From: Selaginella moellendorffii
Taxonomy: Eukaryota; Streptophyta; Lycopodiopsida; Selaginellales; Selaginellaceae
NCBI RefSeq assembly: GCF_000143415.4
Contig: NW_003314265.1
Location: 736,944 to 800,943, forward strand
DNA: 64,000 nucleotides
Direction of reading: 5' to 3'
The notes below the pieces were generated by a model. That model was not told where the DNA came from, did no database searches, and saw only the letters and a list, made by a program, of their open reading frames with translations. Made by a program: the position numbers and the translations under genes. The number at the start of each line of letters is the position of its first letter. The first letter of the stretch is position 1. Positions 41,934 through 53,342 of the stretch are shown here, piece after piece.

Positions 41934-44900
41934 TTATCTGTGCGACGGTGTTGGAGCGCTCGCCCGAGCGACGAGACTCGGAGCAAGGCTGCCTTGCAAG
42001 CACGGGGCGATGTCCAGAGGCACGAGACTGGTGCCGTCGAACACCAAGTTTACGCCCGGAAGAGGGACGTCTCCTACGTCCAGATCGTCGAGAGGGTCTG
42101 ACTTGTTTGCAGAGGACGGCTCGCTTGGTGATTGATCGATTGGAGCAAGCGAGAAAGCTCTGCATGACAGAATTTAGTCGTGCCTGAAACACAGGCTATA
42201 GTTTTACACTACCTCAAGATATCTCCGTCGAAGCTCATCATGCTGGAATGCCTCCTCCTGCTGCGTGGGTTCTTCTTGGGCGACGGGCTATCAGGCTCCG
42301 CAAACGGGTTCCACCGGCTGCTAAAGTTGACAGTAAGCTCTGGCCTCCTGCCCGTCTCAGTCTTTTCTGCCGTATAAGCAAGCTTCGCCACTAGTCCATT
42401 TGCCTGGTACTCTCCAATAAAGTCATGAAGCATCTTCTTCAGCTGCTGCATTGCATCCTGGTGCTTCGGAAGCGAAAACAAGTGGAACAGCTCGCAAGAA
42501 ACGGCACCCTCGCAGACAGCCTTGCACAGCTCGGTGTCGGAAAGAGGCACTCCGAACTCCACAGCCTGAGGGACCCAGCGCACACTGTCTTCGAGGCTTC
42601 CCACCCGCAGAAAACGAATGTATCCAACAGTCTTCAAGCTGAGCTCGTCTGCAGACTCCATATACGACTGGAGTGTCTCGTCGTCGCTGCCGCTAAGGTG
42701 ACTCTTAAACCTGTCTTCGCTCAGCGGAAGTGGAACGTCCACCGTGACAGGAGAGGAGTCCGGCCCTTCTTGAAAAGGCTGCACGAGGACTGCTGAATGC
42801 CTCAGCACCGAATTCAAGCCATGCAAGAGAACTGCTCCCGGAATCATGGTCCCCTCCAAGCGGCCACCTATCCCAGCAAAAGTAGACCCGTCCCACGTCC
42901 ACACTAAAGCCTTGCTGCAGCCTGCCAAAGGTGGTGGAAGCAATCGCAGTCGTAGGCCTCTTAGAAGAACGACAGACACGGGGCCACACTCGAAGACAGT
43001 GTACAGAAGCAGCTTCATCCACGGCGTCACGGCAGCTCGAGATGGAGGACCGAAGTGCACTGGACCCGCCGCGTTATACGAGGCAACTAGAGGTGGACAA
43101 GCCAGCGGGATCATAGAAACGACGAAGCTGTAGTCTCGCTGGAAGAGACGTTGAAGCGTGGCTGAGGCCAGACTTGCCAGGCTTTCACATCGAAGAACAT
43201 CCACTCTGTAGTATTTCTTCCTTTTCCCCCGGACAATTCCTGCCAGCCCCGTGTCACTTGACAAGCTAAGCCTGTTGGCGGTCGTCCCTTGCCCGTTGAT
43301 GAAGGAAAACTCTGACTCAAAGTCTGAAGCGTTCTCTAGCTCTCCATTAACAACCCCAGGACCTGCCTCCTCTAGCTCGTCGTCAGTGTCTGTAGCTGTT
43401 CCTCCGGACCTTAGACATTCCAATGCGTAACGAAGGCTTAAAGCATGGTCGACGAACTGCTGAAGCTCCCCCTCAAGCTTTGTACTTTCTAAAGATTTCA
43501 AGTCGCTGCAGAATTCAGCAATATTGCTGTCACCGAGCTTACCAGCCTCATATAGAGTCACCGCATGATTTTTCAGCCCTGCACACGTTCAGAAGCCGAG
43601 TAAATCGGAGATACACTAGCAAGGAGAATACCTGGTGAAAAAGATCCCATCATGAGGTACGATGTCATGTTTGCGTCTATTAAAAATGCAACTCGAATTC
43701 CGGACTTGGAACGGGGTTGGTCTCCTCCACCTCCGTCGTGTGACGGACTCTGACCTCCTGGACTTGTAAAGAAAGAAAGACCTTCGCCTTCGCTTCCAGG
43801 TGATCCGGGTTGATTGGAGTCATTCAATAGTGCTGCTGGATCGAGCATTTTAGTCGCCCATCCAAGGCGACAGGCAACCGAAACGGCAGCTTCTAGCTGA
43901 TCCAGATCGACCTGTAATGTGGCTGCCAGTTCGGAAATAGTTGCGTGTTCACTTGAGGCAACGAAAACGGCATACAAAACTCTGTACAACACAAAACTAG
44001 ACTCAAGACCACAAGAATCCTTATAACTTACTCCTCAATAGGATCCTCGTATGACTGTTCTCGATTGGAGACAAATCCTTCCAAGTTCGATACTGAAGAA
44101 AAATAATTCTTAGGACAAGAGGCTGCAAATGAAGAAAACAATAACCTTGAAAACGGTCATCTGGAAGCACCAGAATGTCGAAGTAGACGAGTCCCCTGCG
44201 ATACAAACTCCGCACGACCTTCGGATCAAACTCGCAGTACAGTTTTATGTCCTCCTTACAAATCTTGTCGATCACGTACAGCTCCTCTGGAGACAATTTC
44301 TAAAAACAACAGTAAGCTCTCTAAGAAAGCAGCTAATAAAGAAACCATACCCGATACTCCTCCAGAGAAAGATTAACCACGCAAACAGTCCACCATGGTT
44401 CTATAGCAATATCCACCGGCACGGTCGGCAGCATATCTTTCACAATAGACTTGTTCATCTTCCACATAAACTTCTGCAAAAGTAGCAACGTGAAATATCT
44501 TTCGAAGAAAGTGAGGAACGTAATCACTAAAATACCTTTCCTCTAGACTTATTCATGGTATCTATAAACTCGTTTCTTCCTATCCCGGTCAATCTCAGAG
44601 CATCAGCCGCACTAAAATTGGGAATACTATCGTATGGTTTCTCTGATGATCGCAAAAAAAGAGAGGTAAAACCACTGCCACTACGAAAGAAGAAAATCCT
44701 TACCGTTTCTCATCACCTCGTAAAGCATATCGCAGTAGTATCGAAATGGAGAAACTCGCATGAGTCGGCATATGTTCTCGGAGAGGTGATACGGGAAAAG
44801 CTGTCCAGAGAAAGCAACATTGTGTGAGAAAAGAGTCTCTCAAATGATAACGTGAAGGTTGGAATGCACACCGCAAGGTTCTTACGTAGGTAGCGCATTA

Positions 44901-45169
44901 GATCGTCGTAGTACTCGCCTTCTCTACAGGCATTCCGAGCGTGGCATTCGCTCCACTTCAATCGCTTCTTGATGCAGTACTCTTTGATCCTGCGAGCCCA
45001 AGCTTAAAGCCTAAAACTGGAAAATAGAATCGATCGCTTACTTTCTGTGCCAGTCATCCTTGGAAGCCATGAAGAGCTTGAGACGCTTGGGAAGATTTTC
45101 CCATGTCACTTCCTCTTGGATAGCCTTGACTATGAGCTGCTCTTCCACATTCGTGGTGAGACGATTCAT
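41934..45169 (-). CDS. FAM91 family protein (vesicle-tethering adaptor)
   Basis: Homologue of animal FAM91A1, which partners TBC1D23 and the WDR11 complex in endosome-to-Golgi tethering. The plant role is inferred. Ten exons (45169-45042, 44989-44872, 44800-44704, 44642-44536, 44473-44351, 44299-44146, 44092-44032, 43981-43632, 43578-42213, 42159-41934) give 909 residues. The N-terminal domain shows [26 protein letters not shown]-type sequence ([20 protein letters not shown]), [15 protein letters not shown] and [19 protein letters not shown]. The C-terminal domain shows [40 protein letters not shown] and [13 protein letters not shown]. The last exon uses the acceptor at 42160, which restores the conserved tail [21 protein letters not shown] nearer acceptor would stop after three codons. 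Confidence 0.92.
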
Positions 45170-46321
45170 TGCGATCTGTGAGGAGAATCACGGTGAAAGC
45201 CCCGGCCAAGCATCAAAATATCATACCAGATCCGCGCGAAACGATCCTCGCCGCGATTTGGAAAGATCACGCGCGCGACACCGAGCTAGAGCGCATCAAA
45301 ACGACGATCCATCCCAACAACTCGTTTGTAGGGTTTGGGGTTGAAAAGAAAACGCGCAGGTTTGACTATTTCGACCCGGAAAATGCCACCCGATTAACGG
45401 CCCAGATTTCCTGACAGTGGAATAAAAAAGAATTTTCCCGGTTTATGGAGTAATACATTCGTTGCGCTTGGCAGGATTCGAGCCCGCGCGTGAATTTCAA
45501 ATGTCAAGAACGATTGGAAGCAAGGAGTGATCGTTTGCCTCTGGATCCAATCTCTAGGGTTCTTCTATCGATCGCCAGGAGCGGGAATGGCGAACTGGCG
45601 CATGATTTTGGAGCTCATGCTGCTGGCGGCGGCTTCCATGGGTATCGTCGCAGCGGCGCTAGCGCGCCTCCCGTTCTATGGCGACGGATGATGCCCGCTG
45701 CGATGCTTCCACGTCGGCAAATCGCATTTCGAGACGGTACGATCTACTCTCTAGCTACGGTATGGCATGGCGCTATACCCCTGTTTCTTCCCAAGGATCT
45801 CTCTGACTGGGAATTGACACAGTCACAGGCAGCACTCTCTCTTTCACGCTTCTCCTCACAGGAAGAACAGTGTGCTTCTTCGATCCATACGCTTTTTCTA
45901 TCTTACCGTGCTCCCTCGGAGTCCTACCTAGGAGATCGGCGCATTTTCTTCTCTCTCCTGCAAATTGCTCCACTGCCACCACTGTCCTGAATCCTGATGA
46001 TCTGCCACCGCTGAGCACTGTCACGCAGCCCGTATATCTTTTTGGGTGGCACCGATCCTCCTCCAGGATCGCTTGCTCGTCGTTTCCACCCATCCAGAGT
46101 CAAACGACAGCTTTGTCAATCGATGGAGCGATGGATCACTCGATCTGGCTATTGCTTTCTCTGGGTATTTACAGCGAGCGCGGAGCTCTTGCAAATTAAT
46201 CAAATCCTATCTAAATGAATTGCCAGCACCCTTTTGGAAAGACCCACAAGCACGAAGAACACGAGAGAGAAAAGAGAAGACACCGAGAAGGAACAAGCTT
46301 TGCGATCGCTGGGTGGATCGA
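45170..46321. other. Unresolved region with short open frames
   Basis: Holds the FAM91 promoter side and roughly 1 kb without a secure gene. A 34-codon + strand ORF near 45587 (MANWRMILELMLLAAASMG) looks like a signal or membrane segment, and two exon-like stretches follow around 45720-46190, but I could not build a consistent gene. A tRNA T-arm-like sequence lies at 45468-45500 on the minus strand. Confidence 0.35.
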
Positions 46322-46933
46322 TCAACACATTCCACTACGGAATGGGACGACGACAGGGAAGCTCCAGGGACTGCTCAGCAAGACGATCCCACACTGGCTC
46401 TCCTTGGTGGACAGGCCGATCATGGCCTGGATGTAAGCCCTTCGCAGCTTCTTGAGGAACTCGAGCGGCGAGAGCCAGCTCCATCGTACGCGGCTGCAAA
46501 TCCGGAGCCTCATCCGCCGCCACCGGCTCCTCCTTCGCGCGTGGTAGCCCGCCGATCCCACCCGGAGAGGCACACGCCATGAATTGCTGCTGGACGATCG
46601 AGTGAACATCCTCCTCGTTTTCGACCGCTGGTGCTGCTGCTGTTCTTGAGCTCTTGAAACTTCCTCTCCTTTTTGTTCTTCTTCCTGCTCCTCCTCCTCC
46701 TCCTCCTCCTCCTCCTCTTCGATGTAGCTCTGGAACAAATCTACCGGATCGTCGCCCCCGATCTCCTCCTCCTCGTGGATCTCGTCCAGGCGATGGTATG
46801 GCAGCCGCGTGAGCTTGATCTTGCTGATGAATCTTCTGCCGCTAGCGAGACCGCTGCTGGCGCTGCTTGGAATGGAAGGCACGTCTGCTGCTGCTGCTGC
46901 TGCTGCTGCTGCTTGCGCTGCTCCTCTCCCCAT
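46322..46933 (-). CDS. Uncharacterised protein with poly-Ala and poly-Glu runs
   Basis: Single-exon ORF of 203 residues with a proper ATG. An alanine run near the N-terminus (GCn trinucleotide repeat, about 46884-46915) and a glutamate run (CTC-rich repeat, about 46686-46720) flank a conserved-looking segment reading FISKIKLTRLPYHRLDEIHE. A basic region (RRRSRWRRMRLRICSRVRW) and SPLEFLKKLRRAYIQAMIGL follow. The tail is hydrophobic with FPVVVPFRSGMC. No family is recognised. The two triplet repeats make length variation likely. A 2-kb gene-free region lies upstream. Confidence 0.5.
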   Translation of the reverse strand: MGRGAAQAAAAAAAAADVPSIPSSASSGLASGRRFISKIKLTRLPYHRLDEIHEEEEIGGDDPVDLFQSYIEEEEEEEEEEEQEEEQKGEEVSRAQEQQQHQRSKTRRMFTRSSSSNSWRVPLRVGSAGYHARRRSRWRRMRLRICSRVRWSWLSPLEFLKKLRRAYIQAMIGLSTKESQCGIVLLSSPWSFPVVVPFRSGMC

Positions 46934-48923
46934 TTTTATAGAAAGATGCGATCCGACTCACAAGAAAGAAGAGCAAACGAAGAAAGAAGAAGGGACAGTG
47001 TGCGTTAAATGCCTCTTGTCTCTTGGGATTTTTTTTCCCCCTCTTTCCTTTTCTCCTTGTGGGGGGCAAGAACTGGGGAGCTCTGCTACTGCACCCTTTT
47101 GAGACACTGCTCACTGATGCGGTGGACTAAAGTCTCCTGTCTGACTTTGAATTGAATTGGATTCCTGGAGAAGAAAGCAATACCACCATTCACTACACTC
47201 ACTCAAATCACTCCTCCACTACTGCTGGCTGGGGAGATCTTTGCTTCTTCTTTGTTTCTTTTTTTCTCCTTTGTTTTCTTTCTTCCAAGAAGAAGGACAA
47301 ACTTGCAATTAAAACCATGCACACACCACCAGCCTTCACAGTGTCCAAAGAGGCCACAGAGCTTTGTTGGCTGCCTGGCCCTTGAGCTGGGGCCGGGGCT
47401 GGGGATGCTCTTGCTCTACTGCTATTCTTCTACACTCCTGAGCTCTCTGGCCTCTTTGTTGGCGCTGGACTGTGAGGAAATCTCTGTGAGCGAGAGATTT
47501 TTAAAGGCTGTAAAGAGATTTTACAAATCTTCTCTAGACCACCACAAGCTTTGAATGGTCGATCATGAAATGCGTAACAAGGACCACTCACACACGGGGG
47601 GCTGTAAAGCAAAATGTTTTCTATGGTGAAAGGAAGTGGGATCTTAAAGAGCAGGGGGAAAAGGTGGGGAGAGTGATTGATCACGATCGATTTTGCGCTA
47701 ACTTTCTATCGCGACAATACAAATACCGGCATGTTTCCTGTGACGAAAGCAAAGTTTGGGGCTCGCAGGAAAGAAAGAGCGAGGGAAGGAAAATGTCGAT
47801 CCACCAACCAAAGTGGTGTTGTTGTGTGTGATGCCGAGACGATTGGATCGGGAATTCCGGAAGAACACGAACATTTCACTCTCTCTCTTTTTCTTTCAGT
47901 GGAGGAGATAAAGACGAATGCGAGGGATAAGAAGCAAGAAGAGTGCTAACATACGACTGGGACTAAACGACGGATCCAATTAGGTCGCCATAGCCACCAC
48001 GTCCCTTTATTCACTCTTTCTCTCCCCACTCAATCAATGTGTAGGGAATTGGGGCTTGCTTGTTAGCACGGAGAAAAAGCCGACACAGCGAGATGAGTGA
48101 CCCGTGGTGGACTGATCATACATACGTTTCTTTCTTGTCAATAGAGAGACCAGTGCGCATAGCCTATATACTAAAATCCCAGAACGAAGTACAAATCTTT
48201 TGGACGGACCCTTCGCCCCTCAAGCTTCGTGATTAACAATGGTAGATTTCACGGTAAAAGGTCGAGATTTCTATAGGCTCTCTGCCCTATGATCCTTCTC
48301 CAGGACCACAAGAAGAAAAAGTTGGCGGGAGCTAGAACGGGGCTACATTGGGTTTTCTGGGTGAGAGGACACAACATGCAAACACAAGCACGAGCCTTGC
48401 ATGCCACCGCCCCTGCAAACGCTGGCGTGTACAACGGTGGCACGTAAGAACCCTAACCGACTCTTCATTTTTCTAGGTTTTGTGGAGATTTGCAAGATCA
48501 AGCTTGCATGGCTCGAGCGAGGGGATTTAGATTCGTATCCCGGCTGTGGGGGAGAGCTTGTGGAGTGAGACGCCCCAGGCTTATAAAACAGGCACCGCTT
48601 GGACTTCTCCCATGGGACGCTCCTAAACAATGGCGAGAGAAGGTTCCCGGTCAATGACTTGATGGATGAGCAACCAAGCATGGTCAGAGAAAATTCACGA
48701 AGAATTTTAATAGTCAAAGGCCCTTTGGAGCCATTTTGATCACCAAAAACGAGAGCTCTTTCTACAAAAGTGCATTGATCCATCGAAAGTGGTCAGCACA
48801 GAATGCAAGCTAAAAACCCTAAGCCCTAGGGCCGTTTTTGGGTACTCTAACGGCTGGGATGCTGCCACGTAGCCAAGATCATTTTTTAGGGTTCCTGGCG
48901 AGGGAAGCGAGCGCCAAAGCACC
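46934..48923. other. Two-kilobase gene-free stretch
   Basis: No convincing ORF, tRNA or repeat family on either strand. Both neighbouring genes have their 5' ends facing it, so it is probably regulatory plus leader sequence. A TTTAGGGTT telo-box lies at 48885-48893, about 30 bp before the SmG ATG. A 146-codon minus-strand frame at 48343-48783 lacks family similarity and a convincing start. Confidence 0.5.
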
Positions 48924-49357
48924 ATGAGCAAGTCTGGGCAGCCGCCGGATCTCAAGAAGTAAGTGTAGAAGTTTTCCTCGGGCCACTGCTTGACTGATTT
49001 CTTTCTTTCGCCGGCGCTAGGTACATGGATTTGAAGCTTATGAGTGAGTATTCTCTTCTTCCCAGTCTTTCGTTATGGTTCTTTTCGTTTCCTTTGTTTC
49101 TAACAGTCAAGCTCAACGCAAACCGAGTTGTGGTGGGCGTGCTGAGAGGATTCGATCAGTTCATGAACCTCGTCCTGGACAACACCATGGAGATCAGTGG
49201 CAACGAGAGAACGGAGATTGGCATGGTGGTAAGTAGTAGCAAAACTCTGCGCTCGAGCTTTCGTCACACCTTTTTCTTTTTACTCTCGCAGGTGATCAGG
49301 GGAAACAGCGTCGCCATGATCGAAGCTCTGGAACCTGTGGCGCCGAGAGCGCAGTAG
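48924..49357 (+). CDS. Small nuclear ribonucleoprotein G (SmG)
   Basis: Core Sm-ring protein of spliceosomal U1, U2, U4 and U5 snRNPs. Four exons (48924-48958, 49021-49043, 49107-49228, 49292-49357) give 81 residues, the normal size. The Sm1 motif includes KLNANRVVVGVLRGFDQFMN followed by LVLDNTMEI, and the Sm2 motif is MVVIRGNSVAMIEAL. The N-terminus MSKSGQPPDLKKYMD is typical of plant SmG. The second exon is only 23 bp. No anomalies are seen. Confidence 0.96.
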
Positions 49358-49470
49358 AGGTTTTTAGCTCTGGAATTTTGTTAAAACCTCTCGCAAGCAA
49401 AGAACCAAGAATTGTTTTCATCTTTGCTGTTGCAAAAAAAAAAACCGTAGATTCTTCTTACTTGGGTTTT

Positions 49471-50906
49471 CTAGTCTGCGACAAGCCGGCTCAGCGATTG
49501 GATGAGCTGCTTGAGGTTGTAGCGTGTTCCAGCGTCTCCTGTCAACCCACTTATGTCCTCGCTAATGCTCTGGACAAGATTCCAAAGGCGACAGAGATGA
49601 GATCCCTGTACTGTTCTAGAAATACAGAGCTTTTTCTTTACCTCGATGTGCTTCAAAGTTTTTGTTAATGTGGAGACCGACTGGCGAAGCAGCTCCGTGT
49701 TCTCTGGCGTCAAAACTGAGCTGTTGAGCTTTCTACAAGAAAAAACTGGATAAGCTTTAGTGGTGGCAGAGGAGAAAGAGAAAAAACCACTTTGGCACCT
49801 TAAATCTTCCCCGGCCTCCGCTGCAACTTTTGTCAGCTTCTCGAATTCTTTAAGAAGCCCACCATCTCTGATTTCCTTGATCAGAGGTTCCATGTCGCCA
49901 GCCATTGATTGAACCTGGGCCAGCATCACTTTGTTAGACAAAAATCCACACTTGGGACTAGGAAAACTGGGAAACCAATGCCTACCTTGGCGAGAAGAGG
50001 CTTGGCTTCTTCTACCGCCAGACTCATGCGCTCGCCAACGTCGTAAAGCCTCTTTACTCCTTGTGCATCAATCTGCTTCGCGAGTTTAGTGCATATCCCG
50101 ACGAGTTCATCCAGACTGACACCTTGCTCGCCTCGAATGCTTTCCCGGTCGCAAACAATGAGGCCCTCGCCTTTGCAGTCTGGATGAAGGGGACCGACTG
50201 TCGGACTGGGAATGGGATGTTGCGGCGTGATATCAATCAGCGTCTCGCTCACCAAGCCCGACTGGTTCACTTCCACGAGCGCGTTGCGAGGGATCACCAG
50301 GTTTGCATCGACAATCTAAAGAGAAAAGATAAGAACCAAAGAAAACACCAAGGGAAAAAAAACGAGGAAGAGAAATACCTGGACTTCCACGTCGAGCTTC
50401 TCCAAAGTTGGCTTGACACGAATCACAGTCCCGACGTCGACACCGCGAATTCGCACGGGAGTCCCGACAGTGATCCCCCAAGCCTTGGCAAACTCGAATG
50501 TGGCAAAGTATTTGCGAGAGCGAGCTCTCAGCTGTGTGCCTTTGACCCAAGCCAGCGTGAGCCCAAGCAGCACGATTCCACCCAGAAGAAACAATCCGAG
50601 CCCGGCCTCCCACAGGCTCTTCTTTCCAAATCCAAAGTTACTCAGAGGATGCGAGATTTGGTTCCACATCGACCGGGGAAAATCCAGCAGCGCCTTGAGG
50701 CTGCTCTTGGATTTGCGCTGCGGCGGCGGCGACGGATTCACGGCCCGCGGCTCCGAATTGCTCGCTCTGATAATCCGCCGCTGGAATCTGTGCTTGCGGA
50801 GGATTGTCAGCGGATCGAAACTGCTCGAGAGCCTGCGGAGAGATCTGGCGATCGGCCGGCATCCTGGAGGCGCGCATGCTATTGAAAGCGCTGTTGGATT
50901 CATCAT
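49471..50906 (-). CDS. TGD2: TGD2-like MCE-domain protein of the chloroplast inner envelope
   Basis: Substrate-binding subunit of the TGD1-TGD2-TGD3 ABC importer that moves ER-derived phosphatidic acid or related lipid into plastids. Five exons (50906-50379, 50315-49986, 49914-49799, 49732-49642, 49569-49471) give 387 residues. An Arg/Ser-rich transit peptide (about 70 residues) leads to one membrane helix (LGLFLLGGIVLLGLTLAWV). The MCE/MlaD domain carries FAKAWGITVGTPVRIRGVDV, GTVIRVKP and NALVEVNQSGLVSETLIDI. A long helical C-terminus ends GTRYNLKQLIQSLSRLVAD. The gene is head-to-head with the predicted plastid protein at 51026, with 119 bp between the ATGs. Confidence 0.94.
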
Positions 50907-50995
50907 AGCCGCATCTAGAAGAACCCTAGCTGGGGAGGAGAAGAGGAATGCCGCATACCGGAAAATTGGTGCTCATGATGTTCCATCGGCATTAT

Positions 50996-51022
50996 AAACC
51001 CTATTTTCTTTTTTAGGGTTTA
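50996..51022. promoter_or_regulatory. Palindromic telo-box pair in bidirectional promoter
   Basis: AAACCCTA (50996-51003) and TAGGGTTTA (51014-51022) face away from each other across 10 bp, so each divergent gene has a telo-box in the same orientation relative to its own start. The two ATGs are at 50906 (minus) and 51026 (plus). Confidence 0.6.
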
Positions 51023-51025
51023 TGC

Positions 51026-52898
51026 ATGGCAGCGCTGGTTGGATTGCCGCTCCTCCGCTGCGGCGGCGTGGATTTCGATCGCTGGCCGAGTCCGCGGCAT
51101 CGAAATGCAGCTGGATTTTCGGTAAGAATGCCGGCGCTGAGGATTTGCGCCGCGGCTCCCAAGCACAGGAATTTTGCTAGGAAAAGCGACAATGCCTGGA
51201 ACCAAGCGCTCCAGAACGAGGCTAAGAAGAGGAATGGAAGCTCTCCTCGTCCTAAACAGAAGACAGAATGGAAGAAGAAGAAACCTGTGTCCAAGGATGT
51301 GTCGGGAATGTTTATAATCGATCGAGAGGAAGTTCTTCAAGAAGAAGTAAGTTTCTCCATCCCAACCTCCTTAGAATTCTTGTGACTCTCGTTTTCCTGG
51401 CAGGAAATAGTGCCAACACCGGCTTGGAATACGTTTGCTAGCAACAGCCATGGTGTTTGGAGAGGAGTCGGAGCAGTTTTTTCTCCGGACACAGCAGCGG
51501 TGGAGCCAGTGGGTCTGGGTGGTAGAAACGAGTATCTCTACGACTGCCGGATCGTCAGTTTCGTGGAGTCTGTTCCCGAGAAGAGAAGCATCGACAGGGA
51601 AGTGCTGTGGAATTTGCAGAATCCTTACGCTAGCAAAACACAGGAGAAGGTCCAATCACAAGACGAATTAATTGAGCAAGATTTGGCGATAGAAGAGGCA
51701 GGATTAGATTTGGAGACTGATAGTGGTGGCGAAGAAGGTTCTGTAGAAGATGGAGCCTCCGACGAAGACGATGTGGAGAGAGAGGCCGATGGGACTAGTG
51801 GTGAAGAAGAGTTGACGGACGGTGATGGAGAATTTGATGATAACGAACAGGAACTTGATGATGACTTTGATGACGATGAGGATGACTTTGATGAAGATGA
51901 CGAAGAAGAACTAGATTCGGACGATGTTGCAGGGGTCGAAGATCCTGAAGGAAGCTCTTCTGAAACTGAAGGTAGTACGTCTCAGGAAGGAAGTGTCGAA
52001 CCGTTTACTTTATGTGAACTCAAGGCCAAGCACTCATACGAAGGCATGAAGGATGTGATGGAGAAGGAAACAATCGGCATGGAGCCGGGTCTTGTGTTCT
52101 TTGAGGTAAAGCCCGCCTGTGGTTTGTGTCAAGTAACAGTTTCCTTTTTACTCCCTCTGCTATTTTTTTTCTTTCTACATCAGGACGGAGCTTTTTCTCG
52201 GGGACCAACACGCCTGCTCAGAGCGAAAGATGACACAACCATTGCAAGGGGCTACTTTTACTCACCAACGCACAAAGTAGAGCAGGTGAGTAGACATTTT
52301 CTCTTGGTTCCATGTTTTGAAAGCCGGTGTTTTCAAGTGTCTAGTTCGAGCTGGGCATAAGCGGGTGCGGATATGTCACACGATCTCAGTGAATGACGAA
52401 ACAGACGAAGTGGAAGTCTTGCGCGTCGCTGCGTACGAGGAAGAATGGCTAGGACCTGTAAATGAGCAAAGCTTCAGGTAAATCAAGTTCGCAGTACATG
52501 CCTGGCACTGATGGCTGGTTAACTTGAAAAGGTCATCGAGCAACCCCGAGCTCAAGTTGCTATCACAGCGCTCACGCCTCCAATCAAAGGACTTGGTCGG
52601 AACTTGGAAGGTGTTTGAGATATATTCTTCAGTCACTCAACAGCAGGATAGCGGAGTATTCACTTGCACAGAGTTCAAGAGGCGCAGGAGGATACCAGCG
52701 GCCAGCAGCGAGCAAGAACCGGCCGTGCTGTGGCTGCCAGGTGACATCTACACATACGTCCATTTGACCACAGCAGGCGTCCTGAGAATCGGTGCTGGCT
52801 GGAGATTGGAAGAGAAAACGAATCTGGTGATTGAGAGAGACTACGATCCAGACGGCGAGCTACTCGGAGCCCGGGCTCAGACCGAAATACTGCTCTAA
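51026..52898 (+). CDS. Predicted plastid protein, conserved in plants, function unknown
   Basis: Five exons (51026-51346, 51404-52105, 52184-52285, 52338-52477, 52532-52898) give 543 residues. The N-terminus is Arg/Ala-rich with few acidic residues, like a chloroplast transit peptide. A first conserved region (WNTFASNSHGVWRGVGAVFS) is followed by a very acidic linker of about 110 residues (DDDFDDDEDDFDEDDEEE). The second region has GPTRLLRAKDD, HCLVR-type CLVRAGHKRVRICHTI and a beta-rich C-terminus with KDLVGTWKVFEIY, AVLWLPGDIYTYVHLT and GAGWRLEEKTNLVIERDYD. The layout resembles plant relatives of cyanobacterial DUF3598-type lipocalin-like proteins, but I am not sure of the assignment. The fourth exon requires the acceptor at 52337; the nearer AG gives a stop. 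Confidence 0.75.
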
Positions 52899-53342
52899 GT
52901 CAACGATAGGGGGACACGGTTCTACTGTCCATGTCAACAACATAAGACTAAAGGTGAGGCTCCTCTTTTCTTTTCCTTCGGTGTCTCGTAGCTGACTTAT
53001 CTCTGCGATTGTGATTGCAAAACAATAGGAGAATTTTCGAAAGGACGCACTGCTCAGCTGTTAAAGTGAGTTTCTTTAACCTGGGAAAGGAGGAGAGCCC
53101 TAATGATGTGCTTTTCTACGTTTCAGTAGTGCTGCTGCCGGCTACTTCCAGCAGGAGTTGGGCGTTCTTGGCAAGGTGAAAGATTTCTAGTGCAAAACGC
53201 TGTATGGCAGATAGCATTTTGATTTGTAACTTGCAGATCAGTATTTGACATCACATAGCTGGATTCGGAGTAGTTTGGAGACAGTTTTCGGGTCCATGCT
53301 CTTCCCGGGTCCATGATTCTGATCTCCGACAGGTTGGGTAAA
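52899..53342. other. Intergenic region and probable 5' leader of next gene
   Basis: About 440 bp. Acceptor-like CAG sites before 53161 and before 53332 suggest a spliced 5' leader for the gene starting at 53343. No independent coding signal is seen. Confidence 0.4.

Noticed and set aside
42174-42183. Nearer acceptor for the last FAM91 exon giving an early stop
   Set aside because: It would end the protein after ILRHD, whereas the acceptor at 42160 gives a conserved 75-residue tail in phase.
41254-42192. 312-codon minus-strand frame bridging FAM91 and the oxidoreductase
   Set aside because: Its first third reads the FAM91 last exon in a wrong frame; the conserved FAM91 tail and the oxidoreductase start at 41817 explain the region.
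45465-45500. Minus-strand T-arm-like hairpin (GCGGGCTCGAATCCTGC)
   Set aside because: The T-arm pairs well, but no anticodon arm, D-arm or 5' acceptor strand is found within 90 bases.
48343-48783. 146-codon minus-strand ORF
   Set aside because: No ATG in a good context, no recognisable domain, and mixed composition without codon bias.
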